From Microcystis aeruginosa W13-11 (GTDB lineage Bacteria > Cyanobacteriota > Cyanobacteriia > Cyanobacteriales > Microcystaceae): DNA of 21,344 nucleotides. Numbering within the stretch: the first letter of the stretch is position 1; each line of letters starts with the position of its first letter. Made by a program: the position numbers and the translations under genes. The notes below the pieces were generated by a model. The model saw only the letters and a list, made by a program, of their open reading frames with translations. It searched no databases and was not told where the DNA came from. Shown piece by piece: positions 15,451 through 21,344 of this stretch. The stretch lies in NCBI GenBank assembly GCA_009995705.1, contig JAADBR010000065.1, forward strand, positions 1-21,344, given 5' to 3'.

Positions 15451-15803
15451 TAAATTTTTGTTGACTTAATTTCATTTTAGCATTGAGTTTTCAAGGCAAA
15501 TTGTTTTGAAAAACGCCCCTTATCAACCATCAACAATCAAACCGCGACCGCAAAATTTAGAAAATTTTGCAATACTAAAAAATACTTGCCTTAGTCATCA
15601 ACATTTTTGACGGGTTACACGATGCTAAACCATCCTATGGGATCAGCGATCGCACTGAGAAGTGTTACAACTGCTTCACTCATAGCTTTAACTGATAGCT
15701 CGTAGACTATTTTTTATCCATTGGGGTAACATGGTGATCGCCGTTGCCAGAGCTAAAATAATCGCGGTTTTAAAGTTTAATTAATAGGAAGAGAGCGATC
15801 GCA
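15451..15803. other. 353-bp stretch without a gene
   Basis: A perfect hairpin GCAAAATTT-AGA-AAATTTTGC lies at 15550-15570. HIP1 octamers occur near 15646 and 15796. Frames are short and broken. Confidence 0.45.
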
Positions 15804-16146
15804 GTGGATGAAAGTGTCTCTAACGCGATCGCCAAAGGTTTAGGGATGCGAGGGATTGATGTTACGATGTCTTCAGAGGAGGAACTGATTGGGATACTCT
15901 GATGAAGAACAATTAATCTGAGCAACTTCTCAGGGGCGTAGTCTTTATAGTTCTAATGTTAGAGATTTTTATTATTTACATACACTTTTCTTGCAACAAA
16001 AAAGAAATCATGCAGCAATCATTCTAGTCCAACAACAAAGATATTCGATAGGGGAAGTTATGCGAGGCATTTTACAGCTAATTGCCACTAAATCAGCCAA
16101 AGAAATGATCGATCAAGTTGAATTTCTTAGTGCTTGGATTACTTGA
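15804..16146 (+). pseudogene. Decayed DUF5615 PIN-like toxin gene
   Basis: From 15804 the DNA reads VDESVSNAIAKGLGMRGIDV and TMSSEEELIG, then shifts frame near 15893-15897. The next frame gives SDEEQL, a TGA at 15919-15921, then SQGRSLYSSNVRDFYYLHTL, QRYSIGEVMRGILQLI and MIDQVEFLSAWIT before TGA at 16144. This is the order of the DUF5615 PIN-like family: an early Asp-Glu (DENVP-type), SDEEQLxxA, a residue block where TxDxDFL is usual, and QQ(R)YSIGE. In this copy the expected TQDxDF appears as SSNVRDF, so catalytic acids are also lost. DUF5615 proteins pair with DUF433 antitoxins, and an intact DUF433 gene follows at 16552. The start codon and the first strand before GTG 15804 are missing or altered. 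Confidence 0.75.
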
Positions 16147-16224
16147 TGATTGTTATGAGGATTTGATAGACTGTTTTAAAAATTCTAACCACGACCTATT
16201 ATCATAGCCCCTCATTATTCAGCC

Positions 16225-16524
16225 TTGATTCAGCGCGATCGCCTTTCTGACAATCTTACCACCAATCCCCAACTCTTGATGATTTCCGATGAATCGCTTA
16301 TAACTGAATTAACCGCCACCATCTACCACGCTATGAATGAACAACGCGCCCAAGCTCATCTAAACCTCATTAATCAGCTATTATCCTGCAATAATGGAGA
16401 TGAACCCCGCATTGTGCAGCAAAATCAGGAATTATTGGATCGGGGGTTGGTTGAGGTAATGGTAGCCGTAGCCGAATGGTTATGCTATATTGGTGCTAAA
16501 GACATAGAATCTTATATAGATTAA
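16225..16524 (+). CDS. Short protein with cyanobacterial N-terminal helical domain
   Basis: The open frame starts with TTG 16225; in-frame ATGs lie at 16279 and 16333. The recognisable part begins at 16333: MNEQRAQAHLNLINQLLSCN, GDEPRIVQQNQELLDRGLVEVMVAVAEWL. In cyanobacteria this type of helical domain is usually the N-terminus of long TPR/CHAT-domain proteins, to my recollection. Here it ends after about 63 residues (CYIGAKDIESYID, stop at 16522), so it is either a truncated relic or a stand-alone small protein. A mutated echo of its first codons lies at 17300-17330. It sits 27 bp before the DUF433 gene, so it may be co-transcribed. The start is uncertain. Confidence 0.5.
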   Translation: MIQRDRLSDNLTTNPQLLMISDESLITELTATIYHAMNEQRAQAHLNLINQLLSCNNGDEPRIVQQNQELLDRGLVEVMVAVAEWLCYIGAKDIESYID

Positions 16525-16551
16525 TTAGTTGAAACTGAATCAGAGAAAGTT

Positions 16552-16827
16552 ATGTTAACAGAGATCAATATTGGCACTTTCATAAAAAGCGATCCCAAAA
16601 TTCATGGAGGTTGTTCTATTATCGCGGGAACTGCTGTTACTGTACGAAGAATAGTGATCTGGTATAAATTAGGATATAGCCCTGAAGAAATTGCCGATGA
16701 AATCCCTCATCTTTCTTTGGCACAAGTTTATGCCGCTCTAACTTACTATCATACTAACAAAGAAACAATAGAAGCAGAAATTATAGCCGAAGCCGCCGAA
16801 GCAGATCGCCTTGAAGCATTACAATAA
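16552..16827 (+). CDS. DUF433 family antitoxin-like protein
   Basis: The product has 91 residues and reads SDPKIHGGCSIIAGTAVTVRR...YKLGYSPEEIADEIPHLSLAQVYAALTYYHTNKETIEAEI. This is the DUF433 pattern: G-x-P-x-I-x-G-T, then a helix-turn-helix (SPEEIA...LSLAQVYAAL), then a YY helix. DUF433 proteins act as the partner of DUF5615 PIN-like toxins; the likely former partner, a decayed gene, lies just upstream at 15804-16146. Usual gene order in such pairs is DUF433 first, so the order here suggests the pair was rearranged or that these are from two different modules. GAGAAAG lies close before ATG 16552. The C-terminus is Glu/Ala-rich (EAEIIAEAAEADRLEAL). It appears intact. Confidence 0.85.
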   Translation: MLTEINIGTFIKSDPKIHGGCSIIAGTAVTVRRIVIWYKLGYSPEEIADEIPHLSLAQVYAALTYYHTNKETIEAEIIAEAAEADRLEALQ

Positions 16828-16872
16828 TAGTTTTGCCCAAATTTTTATTAAGGACGGGATGATCTTAAAAAT

Positions 16873-17079
16873 ATGCAATATCAAGTCAATCTCAAACAAA
16901 CAGAAGAGGGATATGCCGTTTGGTGTCCTAGTTTACCCGGTTGTGCTTCTCAAGGGACAACTAAAGAAGAAGCACTCAATAATATTCAAGATGCAATTCA
17001 GTCTTATTTAGAAGTGGCTGAGGAATTAAATCAAGGGATCGAATCTTATTATGTAGAAGTTGAATTAAATCATGCCTAG
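16873..17079 (+). CDS. hicB: HicB family antitoxin
   Basis: The product has 68 residues: MQYQVNLKQTEEGYAVWCPSLPGCASQGTTKEEALNNIQDAI...LEVAEEL. The W-C-P-S-L-P-G-C motif and the following G-x-T-x-x-E-A-x-x-N are the hallmark of the partial RNase H fold of HicB. It lacks the C-terminal ribbon-helix-helix or HTH domain of longer HicB proteins, as is common for the short cyanobacterial form. HicB binds and neutralises HicA. The gene overlaps hicA by 8 bp and follows the DUF433 gene after 45 bp. The order hicB-hicA is the reverse of the E. coli order, but is frequent in cyanobacteria to my knowledge. Confidence 0.9.
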   Translation: MQYQVNLKQTEEGYAVWCPSLPGCASQGTTKEEALNNIQDAIQSYLEVAEELNQGIESYYVEVELNHA

Positions 17080-17284
17080 TCTTCCTGGAATTAATCATCA
17101 ACGAGCAATTAAAGCATTTGAAAAAGCAGGATTTCAGATTGTTCGACAGGGAAAACATATTATCATGACTGATGGACAACATATTCTCACTATTCCAAGG
17201 GCTAATCCAATCAATGCTTATACAATGGGAACAATTATTAAAGGTTCTGGATTAACTATTGAAGAATTTAAAAAACTTTTATAA
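17072..17284 (+). CDS. hicA: HicA family mRNA interferase toxin
   Basis: The product has 70 residues with the double-stranded-RNA-binding-like fold of HicA (about 60 residues). It reads INHQRAIKAFEKAGFQIVRQGKHIIM, HILTIPRANPINAYTMGTII and GLTIEEFKKLL. The G-x-H segment (GKH, His29) takes the place of the catalytic histidine in the usual G-S-H-H; the second His is Ile here. HicA toxins cleave mRNA and tmRNA. The start ATG 17072 lies inside hicB, so translation is probably coupled. The gene appears intact. Confidence 0.9.
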   Translation: MPSLPGINHQRAIKAFEKAGFQIVRQGKHIIMTDGQHILTIPRANPINAYTMGTIIKGSGLTIEEFKKLL

Positions 17285-17660
17285 AACAATCTCAAACCAC
17301 GAACGAACAACGCACCCAATCCTATCTAAATTATGATTTTTTTTGATTATTTGATTGACCAGGATTTTTTGCAGCTATTATCCCTGTGATACAATAAAAT
17401 ATGCAGCATTAAAAAATCAAATCAAAGAGTAAGGGGATTATTTGCCATTAGTCAATATGTTCTACTTCGGATTCAAGTCATTCAGGAAGAATTAGAAGCC
17501 TAAAAAAAACGGTCATTCATCATCAGACTCAAATTAAAGGTTTATGGAAAAATTTTGTGATCAGTGATGACGATTTAGAAGAAGCTAAAAAAGCAGTTTT
17601 TCGAGATTATTTCACACTTCATTTTTATAACAAACGCTATAGTTATCATTAATGATCTTT
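17285..17660 (+). pseudogene. Decayed unrecognised gene(s) with first copy of a 70-bp repeat
   Basis: At 17300-17330 the codons TNEQRTQSYLN echo the start of the 16333 domain, with ATG changed to ACG. Repeat copy 1 follows (17326-17396). From about 17430 one frame reads GLFAISQYVLLRIQVIQEELEA, a TAA, then KKTVIHHQTQIKGLWKNFVI, SDDDLEEAKKAVFRDYFTLH and FYNKRYSYH before TAA at 17650. The stop in the middle and the lack of a start mark it as a relic. I do not recognise the family. Confidence 0.45.
17326..17396. repeat. Dispersed 70-bp repeat, copy 1
   Basis: Begins CTAAATTATGATTTTTTTTG and ends ATCCCTGTGATACAAT. It matches copy 2 at 18377-18445 in the same direction over its whole length, with scattered differences. 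Its end holds an extended -10-like TG-A-TACAAT, so it may be a duplicated promoter region. Confidence 0.7.
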
Positions 17661-18107
17661 TTAAGAGTTTAAATCTTTAAAGGGATTGATAACCTGTAAG
17701 CTATTATTGATAATTAAACCATCTTGCATATCTTCTGAGTAGAGAATAGTTGCATCGCCTAAAACTGCACTAGCAACAATCAGGCTATCCCAAAATGAAA
17801 TTAAATAGCGATCTCGTAATTTCACGGCATACTCAAGGGTTTCGAGGGAGACAGGTAAGATTTCACACCCTTGGGTAAATTCTTCAAGTAGATTTTGAAT
17901 CTGTAAATTATTAAACCCTGCTTTGCGGATTAAATTTGAGCAAACCTCATTGACAACTTGTGTACTAATTATCAAGTTTCCTTGATTCGTAGTATTTGTA
18001 GCTATTTGTTGCTTAGGGATGGCATTAGGATCGCTACAATTAACAATGAAGCGATACAGCCAAATATTAGAATCAATAAAGAAGGGTTGAGATTCACCAG
18101 CGTTCAT
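17661..18107 (-). CDS. PIN-domain ribonuclease toxin (VapC-like)
   Basis: The product has 148 residues: FFIDSNIWLYRF (Asp12), VVNEVCSNLIRKAG (Glu54), FWDSLIVASAVLGDA (Asp107) and ILYSEDMQDG (Glu125, Asp126). These are the four acidic positions of the PIN active site, which binds Mg2+ or Mn2+ and cleaves RNA. Length is normal for VapC. The start ATG 18107 lies within the end of the antitoxin gene (14-bp overlap), as in coupled TA operons. NNSLQVINPFKDL at the C-terminus is the usual end of this subgroup. It appears intact. Confidence 0.9.
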   Translation of the reverse strand: MNAGESQPFFIDSNIWLYRFIVNCSDPNAIPKQQIATNTTNQGNLIISTQVVNEVCSNLIRKAGFNNLQIQNLLEEFTQGCEILPVSLETLEYAVKLRDRYLISFWDSLIVASAVLGDATILYSEDMQDGLIINNSLQVINPFKDLNS

Positions 18108-18327
18108 TCGCTTCTTCTCTGGTAAGAGGATGGAAGTCTTGAATTTTAATCGGATTTGCTGTTAACTGGGCGATTATCCCCGTTTCTGACCATTTTTGGG
18201 AAGTAAGCTGGGAAATTGAATTCGATTTTATAATGAGTTTAACGCACTGTCCTTCATTGAGTTGGAGATTACCAAGAGGACGTAAAACGCCATTTTCAAA
18301 GACGGCTTCACAGTTTTGTTGAAGCAT
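18094..18327 (-). CDS. DUF104/AF2212-type antitoxin
   Basis: The product has 77 residues and starts MLQQNCEAVFENGVLRPLGNLQLNEGQCVKLII. The segment A-x-F-E-N-G-V-L-R-P-L...L-N-E-G-Q-x-V-x-L is the beta-barrel signature of the AF2212/DUF104 family of small antitoxins. Its C-terminal part (FHPLTREEANERW) would be the toxin-binding tail. AAGGA lies about 7 nt before ATG 18327. It is followed by, and overlaps, the PIN toxin gene. Divergent DNA upstream carries repeat copy 2, so the operon promoter may lie at 18328-18376. Confidence 0.85.
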   Translation of the reverse strand: MLQQNCEAVFENGVLRPLGNLQLNEGQCVKLIIKSNSISQLTSQKWSETGIIAQLTANPIKIQDFHPLTREEANERW

Positions 18328-18376
18328 AACTCAATCCTTAATTCTAAATTACTATTATTTTAACCGATGATCGTGT

Positions 18377-18445
18377 CTAAATTATGATTTTTTTGATTGT
18401 TTGATTGACTATAATTTTTCTCGGCTATCATCCCTGTGATACAAT
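18377..18445. repeat. Dispersed 70-bp repeat, copy 2
   Basis: Direct repeat of 17326-17396, ending in the same ATCCCTGTGATACAAT. A TATAAT that is absent in copy 1 is seen near 18409-18414. It lies 56 bp before the IS66 left end. Confidence 0.7.
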
Positions 18446-18501
18446 TCTGATAATCTCCCCATTAAATCCCTGTACGGGCGAAGCATTCGGACAATAACAT
18501 A

Positions 18502-20171
18502 GTAACCGTTCAGGGGGGTAGAAGAATGATCGCCAAAAAAGGGCATCAAAATCTGATAAACTAAGTGACATGGAAGAGAAGTGTGTCAATCATAAGGAGC
18601 GGATCTCCCTGGAAGATTGGGAAAAAACCCCAACCAGTGTCAGGAAATTGGTGGAGGAGATGGTGCTGCAAATAGAACAACAGGATCAGAGGTTAAAGGA
18701 AGTCCTGACAGTTCAGGAACAGTTACTAGAAAAAATCAATTCTTCATCAAAAAATTCCTCATTACCCCCATCGAGTGACCCACCGGGATTAGGAAAAAAG
18801 CAGACCAGACAGAAAAGCCGTAAAAAACGAGGTGGTCAACCGGGTCATAAAGGAAATAGTCGAGACTTATACCCCATAGAAGAATGTAGCGAAGTAATAG
18901 ACCATCATCCACAAGCATGTGCCAATTGTGGAACTACCCTCACAGGAGAAGACATAAACCCCTATCGTCACCAGATAGTAGAAATTCCACCCATCAGTCC
19001 TATAGTCATTGAGCATCGTTTGCATCAATTGACCTGTACTGGATGTGGCACGAAGACTCGTGCCACATTACCAGAAGATGTGAACCCAAGTGGTTACGGA
19101 GTAAGAGTAGTAGCATTGGTGGCACTGCTAAGTGGAGTGTATCGCAATAGTCAAAGAATGGTACAAAGTGCCATGGCAGAAGTATTGGGAATTTCAATAT
19201 CATTGGGAACCGTCAACAGACTGCGACTGGAAGCGAGTAATGCAGTGGCAAGCTGTGTGGATGAAGCAAAACTTTATATCCAAAGTGCAAACACTGTCGG
19301 AGCCGATGAAACCAGCTTTAATCAAGGAAATATTGATGGTTTTAACCCGAGCCAGAGAAAAGCTTGGCTGTGGGTTGCAGTCACACCCCTAGTCACATTT
19401 TTTGAAATTGCCCTCACCCGTTGTACTCAAGGGGCAAAGAATTTATTAGGTGAGAACTTCAGGGGAATTTTAAACTCTGACCGTCATGGTGCTTACAACT
19501 GGGTGGACTTAGAACGTCGGCAATTGTGTTGGGCTCACTTGAAACGGGAATTCATCAAAATTTCGGAACGACCTGGAGTCTCGGCAGAATTGGGAACGGC
19601 ACTGGTTAAACAACAGGAGAAGTTGTTTGAACTTTGGCACCGAGTCCGTGATGGGACTTTATGTCGTAGGGATTTTGCCCAATTGGTCAAGGATATTCGT
19701 TCATCAATCAAGGCAACTTTAACTGAGGCTGATTCCTATTCCATCGGGACAAGGGAAAAAACCCCTCTAGCCAAAACAGTTCGCACTTGTCGTCAACTGC
19801 TCAAAGTTGAGTCGGCGGTGTGGTTGTTTGTGACAACTGTTGGTGTCGAACCCACCAATAATGCAGCAGAAAGGGCGATTCGTCCGGCGGTGATCTGGAG
19901 ACGTACTAGCTTTGGTTCTCAAACTCAAGCAGGTAGTAATTTTGTGGCTCGGATGTTAACTGTCGTGACAACCCTCAAGTCACAAAAACGGAATGTTTTG
20001 GAGTTTATGACGAAAGCTGTTGTGGCTGCTCGCAGTGGTACTACTGCTCCTTCTTTGCTTCCATCGGTTACTACTTGTTCTGATGAAGATGACTTTTTGA
20101 AAGTTGCCTAATTTTATGGCTTGATGGAAAGGGTTTGTCTTTCTTCTTCTTTAGACCCCCTGAACGCTTAC
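18502..20171 (+). mobile_element. IS66-family insertion sequence
   Basis: The left end GTAACCGTTCAGGGGG (18502) and right end, read inward on the minus strand from 20171 as GTAAGCGTTCAGGGGG, are inverted repeats that differ at one base in these 16. GTAA is the usual IS66 terminus. The 1,670-bp element holds one transposase gene and no TnpA/TnpB accessory genes, as in ISBst12-type members. The 8 bases outside the left end (ATAACATA) and right end (GATTAGAT) do not match, so there is no target-site duplication. The right end cuts into an Rpn/DUF4351-type gene. Confidence 0.9.
18570..20111 (+). CDS. IS66 family transposase
   Basis: This intact 513-residue protein has an N-terminal coiled-coil region (about 30-56), a SSSKNSSLPPSSD segment (58-70), a basic Lys/Arg-rich stretch with GGQPGHKG (88-95), a zinc ribbon C117-X2-C120...C156-X2-C159, and the DDE catalytic domain. 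Catalytic candidates are Asp246 (VGADETSF), Asp304 (LNSDRHGAY) and Glu434 (TNNAAERAIRP). CWAHLKREF (320-328) is also typical of IS66. It would cut and rejoin the element ends. ATG 18570 begins MEEKCVNHKERISLEDWEK. It should be functional on sequence alone; the ends are also preserved. Confidence 0.96.
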   Translation: MEEKCVNHKERISLEDWEKTPTSVRKLVEEMVLQIEQQDQRLKEVLTVQEQLLEKINSSSKNSSLPPSSDPPGLGKKQTRQKSRKKRGGQPGHKGNSRDLYPIEECSEVIDHHPQACANCGTTLTGEDINPYRHQIVEIPPISPIVIEHRLHQLTCTGCGTKTRATLPEDVNPSGYGVRVVALVALLSGVYRNSQRMVQSAMAEVLGISISLGTVNRLRLEASNAVASCVDEAKLYIQSANTVGADETSFNQGNIDGFNPSQRKAWLWVAVTPLVTFFEIALTRCTQGAKNLLGENFRGILNSDRHGAYNWVDLERRQLCWAHLKREFIKISERPGVSAELGTALVKQQEKLFELWHRVRDGTLCRRDFAQLVKDIRSSIKATLTEADSYSIGTREKTPLAKTVRTCRQLLKVESAVWLFVTTVGVEPTNNAAERAIRPAVIWRRTSFGSQTQAGSNFVARMLTVVTTLKSQKRNVLEFMTKAVVAARSGTTAPSLLPSVTTCSDEDDFLKVA

Positions 20172-20539
20172 GATTAGATGCTGCTAGAATGCAATTGATT
20201 TCAGGCTTTGTCGATACCTATCTCAATCTCAACTCGTCCGAGGAGATAGAATTTCAACGGGAGATTAGCACATTTATTCAACCTGAACAGGAGGGAGTTA
20301 TGCAGATTACCACCAGTTGGATGCGCCGTGGTTTAGAACAGGGTTTAGAACAGGGTTTAGCAAGAGAAAGAAATCTAATTGTTCGTCTGATTAAACGTAA
20401 GTTAGGAGATATTGATGTGGATATAGAGAGTCGGATTATGACCTTGAATATTGATGATCTGGAACGAGCAGGGGAAGCTTTATTTGATTTTTCGACAGTG
20501 GAGGATTTAACTAATTGGTTAAATGCTTTAGACGCTTAG
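20172..20539 (+). pseudogene. C-terminal fragment of an Rpn/DUF4351-type nuclease-like protein
   Basis: Beyond the IS right end the frame reads LRLDAARMQLISGFVDTYLN, a stretch QITTSWMRRGLEQGLEQGLA with a repeated GLEQ, and NLIVRLIKRKLGDIDVDIES, LNIDDLERAGEALFDFSTVEDLTNWL. This is the C-terminal part of Rpn-type (PD-(D/E)XK, DUF4351-containing) proteins, which are abundant in cyanobacteria. The N-terminal nuclease domain is absent: it is not found left of the IS. The frame opens at TTG 20135 inside the IS end, so a truncated protein could in principle be made from that start. The last residues LNALDA are the usual end of the family. Confidence 0.75.
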
Positions 20540-20578
20540 TATTTTTCTATTAAACTTCACAGAAGGATATTTATTATT

Positions 20579-21079
20579 ATGGCTATAACTTTTGAAAATG
20601 CTATCCAACAAACTCAAGATTTACTAAGTCAAATTGAGTTTTTAGATACCGATACAATCACTCAGAAAATTACTGAGTTAGTCTCCACAGAAAATGGAGC
20701 TAGAGGTTTTTTTGTTACTTACTTAACCAGCGATTTATCCCATAGGGAATATCCTAGTTTAGAAGTAATCACTGCTTTAAAAACTTCCCCGATATTTGTC
20801 AATGAATTATTAGTCAAAAATCTGGCTATGTCCACGGCAATGGTCATCTATCATCGCAGTCAAGGAGATCAAGAAAACGCTCAAGGTTCTGAGAAAGTCC
20901 AAGAAAAAACTGGTCAACTAATTAAGCAGTTATTATCGCCAGCCTTGGGGGAAAAATTACAACAATTAGCTACCAGTTTAAACACAGGACAAGGAGAATA
21001 TCAAGCCTTTTTAAAACGCTGGGGATATGACGATTGCCAACGTCAAGCGATCGCAGAAATTATTCAAACTTTTCTTTAG
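20579..21079 (+). CDS. Conserved hypothetical protein
   Basis: The product has 166 residues: MAITFENAIQQTQDLLSQIE..., all alpha in appearance, without signal peptide or membrane segment. It has features like RGFFVTYLTSDLSHREYPSL and KRWGYDDCQRQAIAEIIQTF. I do not recognise a named domain. ATG 20579 is preceded by AGAAGGA about 12 nt upstream. It follows the Rpn-like fragment by 39 bp on the same strand, so it may have formed an operon with the intact gene, and may now depend on a promoter from the IS66 end or on its own. It appears intact. Confidence 0.7.
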   Translation: MAITFENAIQQTQDLLSQIEFLDTDTITQKITELVSTENGARGFFVTYLTSDLSHREYPSLEVITALKTSPIFVNELLVKNLAMSTAMVIYHRSQGDQENAQGSEKVQEKTGQLIKQLLSPALGEKLQQLATSLNTGQGEYQAFLKRWGYDDCQRQAIAEIIQTFL

Positions 21080-21344
21080 TAACTAGCTGATTTTTTTCCA
21101 AAGATTTCGCCCAAAATAGGGAACGATCGGTTAGAGGAATTAACTCTTTTACCTCTTGTTTGCTGCTAAAATGGCTTATTGAAGTAAATCAGCTCTCTTA
21201 CTCTTGGTGTGATAAGTTTAACTTATATAACTGAACTTCCCCCATACATATATACCACAATAGCTGGAAACCCTTATCCATCAATGGATACACCCCCTTA
21301 ACTTTTCTTAATGTACCCATGTAATTTGTAACATTTCTTAATGG
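21080..21344. other. 265-bp stretch at the right edge, possible upstream region
   Basis: No gene is seen. The 10-mer TTTCTTAATG occurs at 21304-21313 and 21334-21343, exactly 30 bp apart. Between them, on the minus strand, GTTACAAA (21325-21332) and ATTACATG (21318-21325) resemble half-sites of the cyanobacterial HLR1 motif bound by RpaB. The downstream gene lies outside the window. Confidence 0.4.

Noticed and set aside
1..21344. CRISPR array or CRISPR-associated genes
   Set aside because: No regularly spaced identical repeats and no Cas motifs were seen.

Overview
The window reads as cyanobacterial chromosome, most probably Microcystis or a close relative. The grounds are the recurring HIP1 octamer GCGATCGC (for example 2970-2977 and 12584-12591), cyanobacterium-type genes (a DesA-like acyl-lipid desaturase, an SpkB-like kinase with pentapeptide repeats, DUF4079, DUF1350), short CTGATAA tandem repeats, and many small toxin-antitoxin (TA) genes. 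The genus is inferred from memory of protein families. No rRNA, tRNA or CRISPR array was seen.

The left part (about 1-12.0 kb) is mostly intact housekeeping sequence. It holds a pilin-like envelope protein (+), a DUF4079 membrane protein (-), murE (+), an spkB-like Ser/Thr kinase (+), a desA-like desaturase (-), a TPR periplasmic or lipoprotein-like protein (-) divergent from an ABC ATPase (+), a DUF1350 alpha/beta-hydrolase-like protein (-), and a secreted protein of unknown function (-). Between desA and the TPR gene lies a 246-bp non-coding element with 12-bp terminal inverted repeats and 8-bp near-identical flanks, which looks like a MITE.

The right part (about 12.0-18.4 kb) is an accessory islet built almost wholly of TA modules, some intact and some decayed. 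Intact ones are a YoeB-type pair (13029-13507), a DUF433 gene (16552), HicBA (16873-17284), and a DUF104/AF2212-type antitoxin with a PIN/VapC toxin on the minus strand (17661-18327). Decayed ones are a ParD-like antitoxin with a palindromic insertion and a frameshift, a PIN toxin with an internal stop, and a DUF5615 PIN-like gene with a frameshift and a stop. Fragments of other genes lie among them: an N-terminal HTH module, the 5' end of murJ, and a cyanobacterial N-terminal helical domain. A 70-bp sequence occurs twice (17326 and 18377).

At the right end an IS66-family element (18502-20171) with recognisable terminal inverted repeats abuts the C-terminal half of an Rpn/DUF4351-type nuclease-like gene. 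The flanks show no target-site duplication, so the locus was probably rearranged after insertion. A conserved hypothetical gene and a 265-bp non-coding stretch close the window.

I did not find a clearly new multi-gene system. The observations most worth following are the MITE-like element and its related palindrome, the density and decay states of the TA islet, the in-frame palindrome insertion in the ParD-like gene, two nested reading frames at 15106-15450, and several strong unexplained hairpins.
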